Part shown: in pieces, positions 1-6,747 of the stretch
How the letters are laid out: every line of letters begins with the position of its first letter
Position numbering within the stretch: position 1 is the stretch's first letter
Source: Propionivibrio soli
Lineage (GTDB): Bacteria; Pseudomonadota; Gammaproteobacteria; Burkholderiales; Rhodocyclaceae
Direction of reading: 5' to 3'
Assembly (NCBI RefSeq): GCF_025770765.1
Contig: NZ_JANZKY010000020.1
Span: 1 to 51,091 of the forward strand
Length of the DNA: 51,091 nt
Program-made: the position numbers and the translations under genes
Notes under the pieces: model-generated
Databases searched by the model: none
Told to the model about the DNA's origin: nothing
What the model saw: only the letters and a program-made list of their open reading frames with translations

Positions 1-115
1 ACCTTTCGAGTTCGTCAAGTGAGGCTCTGAGGCGCGGCTCCATCACGCTCCAAAGCTTCTGTGGAATGCGTACTGCTTCGCCTTCAGACGACGACAAGTC
101 CGACTCGCTGCTCAT
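1..115 (-). CDS. Partial cassette ORF, unknown, cut by window edge
   Basis: An ATG on the minus strand at 113-115 opens a frame with no stop for 38 codons to the left edge. The product begins MSSESDLSSSEGEAVRIPQK and goes on with a Leu/Arg/Glu-rich stretch. The start lies 4 bp inside the cassette boundary at 119-125 (GTTGGGC on the minus strand), where a cassette-4 gene should begin. Only the N-terminus is visible: hydrophilic, serine- and acid-rich at first, no signal peptide or membrane segment. I do not recognise it. No Shine-Dalgarno is evident, as is common for cassettes read from an external promoter. Confidence 0.55.
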   Translation of the reverse strand, partial: MSSESDLSSSEGEAVRIPQKLWSVMEPRLRASLDELER

Positions 116-118
116 GAT

Positions 119-205
119 GCCCAACGTAGAGCTAACCGGCGCTGCGCGGCTTTATCGCGCAGCGTCCAGCGACCGAAGGGAGCGAGGTTGAGCGCCATGT
201 TAGAG
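119..205 (-). repeat. attC site of cassette 3
   Basis: Read on the minus strand, the site opens with CTCTAAC (inverse core) and closes with GTTGGGC (core, G^TT crossover), about 87 bp in all. The inner arms CGCTGCGCG and CGCGCAGCG, around a GCTTTAT loop on the plus strand, form a strong hairpin. The central sequence is close to that of the other two attC sites here. The stop codon of the cassette-3 gene (200-202) lies inside the inverse core, as is frequent in cassettes. Confidence 0.88.
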
Positions 206-805
206 CTTTTTATCAAGCGACTTGGATAGCTTTACAAATTCTTCACGCAGCTTTCCAAGCTCCTCGACTATCGGGTCAGTCTGAACAACCGTGTTGATGT
301 ACGGACGGAGATCAACAATCGAAGTCTCGGATATCGACTCGGAGCCTGACATGTACTTTGCTGTAACTTGAAACTGCAACGGGCAAAGCTCTTCGATATT
401 CGAACCACCGAAAAGCGAAGGGCCGTTGCCCAAAATAAAAAGGAGTTGTCCCTCGGGCGGCAGACTGTCTATGACACGCGAAAATGCCGCACTGTTAGCA
501 ATATTACGTTCGTCACGCTTTTCACCAAGTTGATAGAAGCTTTTGTCTAAAGAAAGCCTCAGGCTAAGCGCCGCCGTCTTGCCCACGTTCTTGATAGAAA
601 GGCAGAAAAGCTGTGTTCCCGTTCTCACGGTAGCTGATACGAGGATGTAGGGGCGCATCGCTGCGTTTTGTTGGTTCCGCATTGCTGAGACCATGGATTC
701 GTTTGCACGAAGAATCTTGAGTGTTGCCCAAGCGTAGAACGCTGTGATGACAACGAGTGCAAGTGTGAGCCAGTCAGTATTAGTCATGATCGGAAGTGTG
801 GGCAT
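200..805 (-). CDS. Cassette 3: single-pass membrane protein, unknown
   Basis: A 201-residue cassette protein of unknown function. Residues about 13-33 (LALVVITAFYAWATLKIL region) form one hydrophobic membrane segment close to the N-terminus. A short Met/Gln/Asn-rich linker follows, then a soluble part from about residue 50 (RPYILV...) with alternating hydrophobic residues that looks like a beta-sandwich, and a charged C-terminal helix rich in Glu and Lys. This N-in membrane anchor plus beta domain plan is common among unnamed proteobacterial proteins; I assign no activity. ATG at 787 is an alternative start that keeps the membrane segment. The gene fills the cassette, its stop falling in the attC inverse core. 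Confidence 0.75.
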   Translation of the reverse strand: MPTLPIMTNTDWLTLALVVITAFYAWATLKILRANESMVSAMRNQQNAAMRPYILVSATVRTGTQLFCLSIKNVGKTAALSLRLSLDKSFYQLGEKRDERNIANSAAFSRVIDSLPPEGQLLFILGNGPSLFGGSNIEELCPLQFQVTAKYMSGSESISETSIVDLRPYINTVVQTDPIVEELGKLREEFVKLSKSLDKKL

Positions 806-818
806 AGTGGCCTGAAAG

Positions 819-887
819 CTCTAACGTTCAAGGTAACCGGCCTTGCGCGGCTTTATGCGCAAGGTCCGATTGACCGCAGGGTTGGGC
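819..887 (-). repeat. attC site of cassette 2
   Basis: On the minus strand it runs from GCCCAAC (complement of 881-887) to GTTAGAG (complement of 819-825), 69 bp. The inner arms CCTTGCGC and GCGCAAGG flank a GGCTTTAT loop, and a nearby CGG/CCG pairing is interrupted by one unpaired base, as expected for the extrahelical bases that set strand choice. The inverse core matches the canonical RYYYAAC; the core (GTTAGAG) deviates only at its last base. Confidence 0.88.
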
Positions 888-1157
888 GTCTAGCGTTTGC
901 TCAAGATAGTTGACGATGTACTCAACCGGCTCTTGATCTTTGCTCTTGAGCGTTGCGTGGCAGATGCTGCAATAGTCGTCCTTGCCCGGGTCAGGCGCGA
1001 AACAAAGTGTGGCAAGAGAGAGGTCGGAAACGGAGAATCCCTCGGCGGCCAAGATGGCCTCGAATTTCTCGCGAAGCCCTTTCAGTGACAACCTCAAGGG
1101 CTCGATTTCAGCAAACTGAGGTGGGCAAGGGTCAGCCGCCAGTAGATTGACTTGCAT
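828..1157 (-). CDS. Cassette 2: small CxxC protein, unknown
   Basis: A 109-residue frame from the ATG at 1157, unrecognised. It is soluble, with a CSIC pair (Cys-x2-Cys) about residue 65 preceded by acidic residues, which could bind metal or form a disulfide. The frame stays open upstream to an ATG at 1307, but that codon lies in cassette 1's attC, outside this cassette (825-1294), so it cannot be the native start; a GTG at 1277 is a second candidate. The frame runs through the cassette's own attC and stops at 828-830, so about 20 C-terminal residues are encoded by the recombination site. Confidence 0.6.
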   Translation of the reverse strand: MQVNLLAADPCPPQFAEIEPLRLSLKGLREKFEAILAAEGFSVSDLSLATLCFAPDPGKDDYCSICHATLKSKDQEPVEYIVNYLEQTLDAQPCGQSDLAHKAAQGRLP

Positions 1158-1288
1158 GTGCCCAATGCTGGCGCTGCGGCAGGCGCGTAAGACATGAGGA
1201 TGCACATAGGACAAGCCACTCACTGCATGGTGAGCAATGCTGTGGCATACGCTACGGAGTCTTTTCCTACGCGGCACGATGTCTAGAC

Positions 1289-1355
1289 GCCCAACGTTTG
1301 AATTCACCGGACTGCGCGGCTTTTCGCGCAGGTCCGGTGGAATGATGGGTTAGCC
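1289..1355 (-). repeat. attC site of cassette 1
   Basis: On the minus strand the site runs from GGCTAAC to GTTGGGC, 67 bp. The plus strand shows CACCGGA-CTGCGCG, a short GCTTTT loop, then CGCGCAG-G-TCCGGTG. The two arms pair perfectly except for one extra G, the extrahelical base typical of folded attC. It is the clearest of the three attC hairpins. Confidence 0.92.
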
Positions 1356-1365
1356 ATCTGCACAA

Positions 1366-1884
1366 TCAAAACACTCCATGTCCAGAGAATAATACTGAAA
1401 GCTCTTCGCGCTTCTCTTTGGACGGAGCTTTCTCCAGTGCTTGCGCAGCCTCGGCGCAAGCCTCTTCAGGGCGACCAAGAGCGCTGAGCGATACGGCCTT
1501 GGTGTACCTCAAAAGCCACTCAAGCGTGACTCCATTTTTCAGAGAAGGCTCCACCGTTTCCAGTGCCAACAACGGCTCATTGCAATGGAGGTAATGCTCA
1601 GCAAGGAAATGGCGAGCAACTACCACACCCGAAGTGAATTCGTCTTGATCTTGTTGCCGCTGAACGGCCAAAGCCAACTGGTATTGCTCTCGCGCTTCCG
1701 CATACCTGCCAAGAGTCGAGAGCGTACCAGCAAACTCCCCATGATAATCAGGTAGTCCAAGATGCTGAGGGTCAGCTAGGCGAAGTGCTTCTTGATAAAG
1801 AGGCACGGCCCTTTCTGCTTGGCCGCCTTGCCAAAAATCAAAAGCCTGTTTTGCCAATTGCGATGCGTGTGATTGATTACTCAT
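1366..1884 (-). CDS. Cassette 1: TPR-like protein
   Basis: A 172-residue, mostly helical soluble protein in the intI-proximal cassette. Two or three tetratricopeptide-like repeats are visible: one around residues 8-37 (AKQAFDFWQGGQAERAVPLY), one around 50-75 (TLSTLGRYAEAREQYQLAL) and a weaker one around 123-153 (RYTKAVSLSALGRPEEACAE). The G-x-x-x-x-A positions fit TPR helix pairs. Such proteins bind partners, and nothing identifies the partner. Being first in the array, this cassette would normally be the most recently inserted and best expressed. No convincing ribosome site precedes the ATG. The stop is 10 bp before attC, so the gene is intact. Confidence 0.8.
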   Translation of the reverse strand: MSNQSHASQLAKQAFDFWQGGQAERAVPLYQEALRLADPQHLGLPDYHGEFAGTLSTLGRYAEAREQYQLALAVQRQQDQDEFTSGVVVARHFLAEHYLHCNEPLLALETVEPSLKNGVTLEWLLRYTKAVSLSALGRPEEACAEAAQALEKAPSKEKREELSVLFSGHGVF

Positions 1885-1888
1885 GGGA

Positions 1889-1910
1889 ATGGCTAACGTA
1901 AAGTAGCCAT
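1889..1910. other. attI core: inverted integrase-binding boxes
   Basis: The plus strand shows ATGGCTA, 8 bp, then TAGCCAT, a 7-bp inverted repeat. On the minus strand this is a left box followed by GTTAGCC, the core at which cassette 1 is joined (crossover G^TT at 1897/1896). The position next to intI and in front of the first cassette makes it the attI simple site. It was identified by geometry, not by similarity to a named attI. Confidence 0.8.
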
Positions 1911-1917
1911 CCTAAAA

Positions 1918-1955
1918 GACGGAAAGTTTTGCGTCATGACGGAAAACTTTCCGTC
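1918..1955. repeat. 13-bp perfect inverted repeat in the attI region
   Basis: GACGGAAAGTTTT is followed 12 bp later by its exact complement AAAACTTTCCGTC, and GACGGAAA also recurs directly within the spacer. The element lies between the attI core and the LexA box/intI promoter. It has no T-run after it and is not an obvious terminator. Accessory integrase-binding repeats are known in some attI sites, so that role, or an operator or cassette promoter, is possible but only inferred. Confidence 0.7.
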
Positions 1956-1961
1956 AAATAA

Positions 1962-1977
1962 CTGTACAGACATACAG
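1962..1977. promoter_or_regulatory. LexA box upstream of intI
   Basis: CTGTACAGACATACAG fits CTGT-N8-ACAG exactly, the gammaproteobacterial/betaproteobacterial SOS box. A possible promoter overlaps it: TGTACA (1963-1968) as -35 and TGATAA (1986-1991) as -10, 17 bp apart, so bound LexA would cover the -35. LexA control of intI is established for class 1 and Vibrio integrons. The lexA gene in this window has a box of the same form. Confidence 0.85.
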
Positions 1978-2037
1978 GTTTTGGGTGATAAACTACGTTC
2001 GATCATGATCTTATGTCGAATTTAGTGGGGCCCAAAA

Positions 2038-3048
2038 ATGTATGCAAACCCGTCATCGGTCGAAGAGGCTTCGCCGCGCCTTCTTGATCATGTGCGCAGC
2101 CGGATTCGCTTGAAGCACTACAGCATCCGTACCGAGCAGGCTTATTTGGATTGGATTAGACGTTTTATACGTCATTTTGGCAAGCGCCATCCCAAAGACA
2201 TGGGGGCGGACGAAGTCCAGGAGTTTTTGAGTCATTTGGCGGTACAGGGACGGGTCTCCGCGTCGACTCAGAATCAGGCTAAAAGCGCGCTATTGTTCCT
2301 TTACAAGGAGGTTCTTGCGCTGGAGTTGCCTTGGCTGGAGAAGGTGGAATCGGCCAAAACGTCGAAGCGACTTCCGGTTGTTCTCACGCGTGAGGAAGTG
2401 GCAGCGCTCCTCGATCAACTGCAGGGAACGCATGCGTTGATTATTCGGTTGCTCTACGGGACCGGGCTGCGTGTCATGGAGGCGCTGCGTCTGCGAGTGA
2501 AAGACGTGGACTTTGCGCGTGGAGAGATACTTGTGCGAGACGGGAAGGGAGCGAAGGATCGCGTGACAATGCTTCCATCAAGCCTTGCTTCTGCGTTGCG
2601 CGAACACTTGCTCAGAGTACGCGAATTACATCGTCGCGACCTTGAGAGCGGGCGCGGCGAGGTGTACTTGCCCTATGCGCTCGAACGCAAATATCCGAAC
2701 GCGGGGCGGGAGTGGATGTGGCAGTACGTTTTTCCTTCGGCCTCTCTTTCTGAGGACCCGCGTTCGGGCGCTGTACACCGTCACCACGTTCAGGATCAAG
2801 CTGTCCAGCGAGCAATACGCCAAGCGGTGCGCAATGCAGGCATCGCCAAGCCCGCGACGCCGCACACCTTGCGCCACAGCTTCGCCACCCATTTGCTTGA
2901 GTCCGGGCACGACATTCGCACAGTGCAGGAGTTGCTCGGCCACTCCGATGTGTCGACCACGATGGTTTACACTCACGTACTCAACCGCGGTGGACGCGGC
3001 GTGTTGAGTCCGCTGGACCGACTGAAAGAAAACGCTAGCGTGCGGTAA
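2038..3048 (+). CDS. intI: Integron integrase IntI
   Basis: Site-specific tyrosine recombinase that inserts and excises cassettes at attI and attC. It has 336 residues, the usual IntI length (IntI1 is 337). The N-terminal SAM-like core-binding domain spans about 14-100 and the catalytic domain about 112-320. The catalytic set is visible: Arg145 (GTGLR), His276 and Arg279 (HTLRH), His302 (LGHSD) and Tyr311 (MVYTH). The insertion around 214-234 ([19 protein letters not shown]) is the patch that separates IntI from XerC/XerD. It is divergent from the cassettes, with a LexA box upstream, so expression should rise after DNA damage. The frame is intact, suggesting an active integrase. The start is preceded only by a weak GGGG-type ribosome site. 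Confidence 0.97.
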   Translation: MYANPSSVEEASPRLLDHVRSRIRLKHYSIRTEQAYLDWIRRFIRHFGKRHPKDMGADEVQEFLSHLAVQGRVSASTQNQAKSALLFLYKEVLALELPWLEKVESAKTSKRLPVVLTREEVAALLDQLQGTHALIIRLLYGTGLRVMEALRLRVKDVDFARGEILVRDGKGAKDRVTMLPSSLASALREHLLRVRELHRRDLESGRGEVYLPYALERKYPNAGREWMWQYVFPSASLSEDPRSGAVHRHHVQDQAVQRAIRQAVRNAGIAKPATPHTLRHSFATHLLESGHDIRTVQELLGHSDVSTTMVYTHVLNRGGRGVLSPLDRLKENASVR

Positions 3049-3082
3049 CGCTTTTCTGGTGACGAAGGGATTATCAGGGGCA

Positions 3083-3109
3083 TCGGCCGGGCTCTTTGAG
3101 CCCGGCCGA
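3083..3109. terminator. Hairpin between convergent intI and cysN
   Basis: A perfect 12-bp stem, TCGGCCGGGCTC and its complement, around a TTT loop. It lies between the ends of intI (plus) and cysN (minus), where a bidirectional terminator is expected. No uninterrupted T-run follows on either strand, so termination may be weak or assisted. Confidence 0.6.
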
Positions 3110-3126
3110 AGATCAGGAAAGAAAGA

Positions 3127-4407
3127 TTAGAGAATCATTCCGGCCCCCACCGTGTTGTTTGTCGATTCGTCAATGACGATGAAAGCCCCCGTACCGCGAT
3201 TGACGGTATAGCGATCGACGAACAACGGCTGCGCGAGCTTGATGCCCACCTTGGCGATGTCGTTCATCACAAGACGTTCGGCCGACTGCTGCTCCATCGT
3301 GTTGATATCGGCGCGGAAGTCGATGCGCCCGAGCAGCGCCTTGCTGTCGCGCGTAGTATGCCGGACGAGGTATTTACGGCGCGGGTCGAGCGGGGTCTCG
3401 GAGAGCCAGCAGAGCATTGCGTCAATCTCCTTGGCGACGGTCGGCGCCTCGCCGGCTTTTACGATCATGTCCCCGCGCGAGATGTCGATTTCGTCGTCGA
3501 GCAAAAGCGTGACCGACTGTTCGGCAAAAGCACGCGGCAGAGACCGGTCGATGATGCGGATGTCCTTTACGTGCGTTTCCCGCCCCGCGGGCAAGATCGT
3601 TACTGCGTCGCCGATGCCGATCGACCCCGACTCTACACGGCCCATGAAGCCTCGGTAGTCATGCAGTTCGGGGTTGGCCGATTCCTGCGGTCGGCAGACG
3701 TATTGCACCGGGAAGCGAAACTGCTCGTTGTGTTCGGCGTGCGAAGCGGTGGCGTTTTCGAGTAGTTCGACAAGCGTTGGCCCGGTGTACCAGCCGAGGC
3801 GGTTGCCGCGTTCGACGACCATGTCGCCATTGAGTGCGGACATCGGAATAAACCGAACGTCATTGATACCGATCTGCGAGGCGAAGGCCAGGTAATCATC
3901 CCTGATGCGGTCAAAGACATCCTGCGCGTAATCGACAAGATCCATCTTGTTGATGGCGACCACGAGATGCGGGATGGTCATCAAGTGGGCGAGGTACGAG
4001 TGCCGGCGCGTCTGAGCCAGCACGCCTTTGCGTGCGTCGATCAAGATAATGGCCAAGTCCGCCGTCGAGGCAGCGGTTACCATGTTGCGCGTGTACTGCT
4101 CGTGCCCGGGCGCGTCGGCGATGATGTACTTGCGCGTGCCGGTGGTGAAGTAACGGTAGGCAACGTCGATCGTTATCCCTTGTTCGCGCTCTGCCTGCAG
4201 ACCGTCGGTGAGCAGCGAGAGGTCGATGGCGTCCATGCCGCGCTTCTTGGATGTGCGCGCGATCGCATTCAGCGTGTCGGCCAGAATCGCCTTGGTGTCA
4301 TAGAGCAGGCGGCCGATCAGCGTGCTCTTGCCGTCATCGACACTGCCGCAGGTGAGAAAGCGCAGCAAGCCGTGGTCGATGGGCGGAATCGGTTCAATCG
4401 CTGACAT
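3127..4407 (-). CDS. cysN: Sulfate adenylyltransferase GTPase subunit CysN
   Basis: The large subunit of ATP sulfurylase: GTP hydrolysis by CysN drives formation of adenylyl sulfate (APS) from ATP and sulfate by CysD. It has 426 residues, shorter than E. coli CysN and without a fused CysC kinase. The EF-Tu-like G domain shows the P-loop GSVDDGKS (21-28), DAPGHE (99-104) and NKMD (154-157), followed by beta-barrel domains. The start codon overlaps the cysD stop (TAATG), so the two are translationally coupled. No APS kinase gene is near, which fits the APS-type CysH two genes upstream. Confidence 0.96.
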   Translation of the reverse strand: MSAIEPIPPIDHGLLRFLTCGSVDDGKSTLIGRLLYDTKAILADTLNAIARTSKKRGMDAIDLSLLTDGLQAEREQGITIDVAYRYFTTGTRKYIIADAPGHEQYTRNMVTAASTADLAIILIDARKGVLAQTRRHSYLAHLMTIPHLVVAINKMDLVDYAQDVFDRIRDDYLAFASQIGINDVRFIPMSALNGDMVVERGNRLGWYTGPTLVELLENATASHAEHNEQFRFPVQYVCRPQESANPELHDYRGFMGRVESGSIGIGDAVTILPAGRETHVKDIRIIDRSLPRAFAEQSVTLLLDDEIDISRGDMIVKAGEAPTVAKEIDAMLCWLSETPLDPRRKYLVRHTTRDSKALLGRIDFRADINTMEQQSAERLVMNDIAKVGIKLAQPLFVDRYTVNRGTGAFIVIDESTNNTVGAGMIL

Positions 4408-5321
4408 TAGAAATACCCTTCCTTCTTGCGTTGTTCCATGGACGCTTCGGACGTCTGGTCATCCAGGCGCGTGGCGCCGCGTTCGGTGATCGTCGTTGTC
4501 GCCGTTTCGGCAATAATCTTGGCGATCGTGTCGGCATCGGATTCCACGGGCGCTGTACAGGTGATGTCACCGACGGTACGGAAGCGGACCTTCATGTGTT
4601 CGACCGTGTCGCCCGGTTTGGCCGGGGTCACTTCAGTTACCGGCAATAGGCCGCCGGCTTTACGTACCACTGGGCGCGTGTGGGCGTAATAGATCGATGG
4701 CAGTTCCAGCTTCTCGCGTTCGATGTATTGCCAGACGTCGAATTCGGTCCAGTTGGAGATGGGGAAGACGCGGATGTTCTCGCCCTTGAAAGCACGTGCG
4801 TTATACAGGTCCCATAACTCCGGCCGTTGGTTCTTCGGGTCCCATTGGCCGAACTCGTCTCGGAACGAAAAAATGCGTTCCTTGGCGCGCGCCTTCTCTT
4901 CGTCGCGCCGCGCCCCGCCGATACAGGCGTCGAAACCGAATTCCTCGATCGCTTCGAGCAACGTCACCGATTGATGTTTGTTGCGCGATTCATCGGGCGA
5001 TTTGAGCACGACTGTTCCGCGCCGCATCGAATCCTCGACCGAGCGTACGATCAACCGTTCGCCTAGCTCGGCAGCGCGCCGGTCGCGGAAGTCGATCACT
5101 TCTTTGTAATTGTGCCCGGTGTCGATATGCATCAGCGGGAAGGGAAAACGCCCGGGCCGGAAAGCTTTCTCAGCAATGCGCAACATGCAGATGGAATCCT
5201 TGCCTCCGGAAAAGAGCAGGACCGGGTTGCTGCATTGGCCGGCGACCTCGCGCATGATGTGGATTGCTTCGGACTCAAGCCAATCGAGATGGGTGAGCGT
5301 GTGTCGGGTTACGGTCGTCAT
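4407..5321 (-). CDS. cysD: Sulfate adenylyltransferase subunit CysD
   Basis: The catalytic subunit of ATP sulfurylase, transferring AMP from ATP to sulfate. It is about 304 residues from the ATG at 5321, matching the family (E. coli 302). The PP-loop SGGKDS lies at about 38-43, with the family stretches HIDTGHNY and GGARRDEEKARAK after it. An in-frame ATG six codons upstream (5339) has no ribosome site; the chosen start follows a GAGAA stretch. The gene lies between cysH upstream and cysN downstream, with a gap of about 115 bp after cysH, so the transcript probably starts before cysI. Confidence 0.95.
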   Translation of the reverse strand: MTTVTRHTLTHLDWLESEAIHIMREVAGQCSNPVLLFSGGKDSICMLRIAEKAFRPGRFPFPLMHIDTGHNYKEVIDFRDRRAAELGERLIVRSVEDSMRRGTVVLKSPDESRNKHQSVTLLEAIEEFGFDACIGGARRDEEKARAKERIFSFRDEFGQWDPKNQRPELWDLYNARAFKGENIRVFPISNWTEFDVWQYIEREKLELPSIYYAHTRPVVRKAGGLLPVTEVTPAKPGDTVEHMKVRFRTVGDITCTAPVESDADTIAKIIAETATTTITERGATRLDDQTSEASMEQRKKEGYF

Positions 5322-5437
5322 GGTCGATTCTCGGATCATGGTGGTGTCGGCTCTGCTTTGCGTTATGAGTTGCTGGTGGTAGGCGGTTGTACGCGCGATG
5401 CTTGTTTATGCGCCCCGTTTTGGCTTCGGCCGGCATT

Positions 5438-6217
5438 TCATGCCTTAACCTCCACTTCGCGGAGGTTGGCCTTCGCCGAAACTCCGCCTAATGCGTCCTT
5501 CACATGAAGGCCACATTCTTTCGTGGCGGGGTTTTCCCACCACCAGCGGCCGGCGCGGACGTCTTCGCCGGGGGTGATTGCTCGTGTACATGGCGCGCAG
5601 CCGATGCTGGGGTAGAAGCGGTCATGCAGCGCGTTATACGGCACGCGGTTCTGTCGGATGTATGCCCATACCTCGCGCTCGCTCCAGTCGGCGAGCGGGT
5701 TGAATTTCTCCAGACCGTGGGCTTCGTCGAATTGCTGAACAGGCAATCCGTCACGGGTCGCGGATTGCTGCGCACGCATGCCAGTAATCCACGCTTTCTT
5801 GCCCGCCAAAGCCCGTTGCAGCGGTTCCACCTTGCGTACGAAACAGCATCCTTTGCGTAACTCCACCGACTCGTAAAACGCGTTGATGCCGTGCTCGCGC
5901 GTGTAGCTTTCGACGAGGTCGTGACGCGGGTAGTAAAAGGTAAGCTTGCGGCCGTAACGCGTTTCGGTCTCGGCCATCAGTTCGTAGGTTTCGGCCGGCA
6001 GACGGCCGGTGTCGAGCGAGAAAATCTCGATCGGCACATCGATGATGTGGATGAGGTCCGTGAGCACCATGTCTTCGGCGCTCAGGCTGTTGGCCAGCGC
6101 CGCGGGCGCATAGTCGGTGGCGATCGAATTCAGTAGAGCCTTCGCTTGTTCGACCTTGCCGGTAAGCGATTCCAACAGCCGCGGGTCGTCGAGATTGAGC
6201 CGGTCTATGATGCCCAT
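5438..6217 (-). CDS. cysH: APS reductase (assimilatory), CysH family
   Basis: Reduces adenylyl sulfate to sulfite and AMP with thioredoxin. It has 259 residues. Two cysteine pairs, Cys124-Cys125 (KGCCF) and Cys207/Cys210 (GCAPC), are the 4Fe-4S ligands that mark APS reductases and are missing from PAPS-specific enzymes. The C-terminal ECGLH motif (Cys235) carries the nucleophile that attacks APS. Long open sequence upstream is not coding: GGAG sits six bases before the ATG at 6217, which decides the start. The APS specificity fits the absence of cysC. The enzyme depends on Fe-S assembly, encoded at 34965-41799. Confidence 0.94.
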   Translation of the reverse strand: MGIIDRLNLDDPRLLESLTGKVEQAKALLNSIATDYAPAALANSLSAEDMVLTDLIHIIDVPIEIFSLDTGRLPAETYELMAETETRYGRKLTFYYPRHDLVESYTREHGINAFYESVELRKGCCFVRKVEPLQRALAGKKAWITGMRAQQSATRDGLPVQQFDEAHGLEKFNPLADWSEREVWAYIRQNRVPYNALHDRFYPSIGCAPCTRAITPGEDVRAGRWWWENPATKECGLHVKDALGGVSAKANLREVEVKA

Positions 6218-6228
6218 TGTCATCTCCG

Positions 6229-6747
6229 TCAAATGGCACGCCGGCGGAAGAGCGGGTACGGTTGGTCGACGGCGGTCTGGTAGCTTTCGCTGAAAGGGCG
6301 CAATCCGCCAAGTGCAGCTTCGATGTCCTTGTCGGCCCGCACGGCGTATGCGTCGATCCCGCACCGCTTCATGAAAAAGAGCTGGTCATGAAGAACATCG
6401 CCAATGGCGCGAATCTCGCCCTTGAAACCGTAGCGTTCGCGCAACAGCCGCGCCGTCGAGTAACCGCGGCCATCGGCGAATTTCGGGAAATTGATGCCGA
6501 TTACGGCGAAGCGATCGAGATCACCAGCTAGCGCTTCGGGGCCGTCACTGCTGTCGAGCCAGACACCGACCGGCCTATCGTCGGCATGCGCCGAAAGAAT
6601 TTCGTCCTTGCGCGCTTTCCAGACCGCGAGCGGCAACAGCACTTGCCCGGCTGGCAGGGTAGCCGTTTCGGCGATTTCACCTTCGCCGAGCTTGAAGACT
6701 TCCCACGCGTCGTCGACGACGCTTTCGTGCTTGATGATCTTAGGCAT
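6229..6747 (-). CDS. DUF934 protein, sulfite-reduction associated
   Basis: A 172-residue soluble protein of the DUF934 family, which regularly sits between sulfite reductase and cysH in proteobacterial sulfate-assimilation operons; no activity is established to my knowledge. Conserved-looking stretches include INFPKFADGRGYSTARLLR (about 100-118) and a helical C-terminal part. The start at 6747 is supported by AAAGGAGC upstream and it overlaps the end of cysI by 8 bp, so translation is coupled to cysI. With no cysJ flavoprotein in the window, a role in CysI electron supply or maturation is plausible but only inferred. Confidence 0.85.
   Translation of the reverse strand: MPKIIKHESVVDDAWEVFKLGEGEIAETATLPAGQVLLPLAVWKARKDEILSAHADDRPVGVWLDSSDGPEALAGDLDRFAVIGINFPKFADGRGYSTARLLRERYGFKGEIRAIGDVLHDQLFFMKRCGIDAYAVRADKDIEAALGGLRPFSESYQTAVDQPYPLFRRRAI

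Larger units (their letters stand above)
1..3048. mobile_element. Integron: intI, attI and at least four cassettes
   Basis: A tyrosine integrase with the integron-specific insertion reads rightward (2038-3048). To its left, cassette ORFs all read leftward, away from it, with a recombination site after each. This is the textbook integron layout. On the minus strand, cassette 1 starts GTTAGCC and its attC opens GGCTAAC; cassette 2 starts GTTGGGC and its attC opens GCCCAAC; cassette 3 starts GTTAGAG and its attC opens CTCTAAC. So each cassette start is complementary to the inverse core site of its own attC, the hallmark of a circularisable cassette. Inferred cassette spans are 1295-1896, 825-1294, 125-824 and <1-124. 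The array continues beyond the window, so its size is unknown. Confidence 0.93.

Noticed and set aside
1158-1307. Upstream extension of the cassette 2 frame to an ATG at 1307
   Set aside because: That ATG lies in cassette 1's attC, outside cassette 2, so it is present only by chance of insertion order.
1-3048. Class 1 integron from a resistance plasmid
   Set aside because: No qacE, sul1, transposon ends or resistance cassettes; attC similarity and chromosomal neighbours favour a resident integron.
5340-5437. Possible extra gene between cysH and cysD
   Set aside because: Only about 115 bp, no start with a ribosome site and no conserved product.
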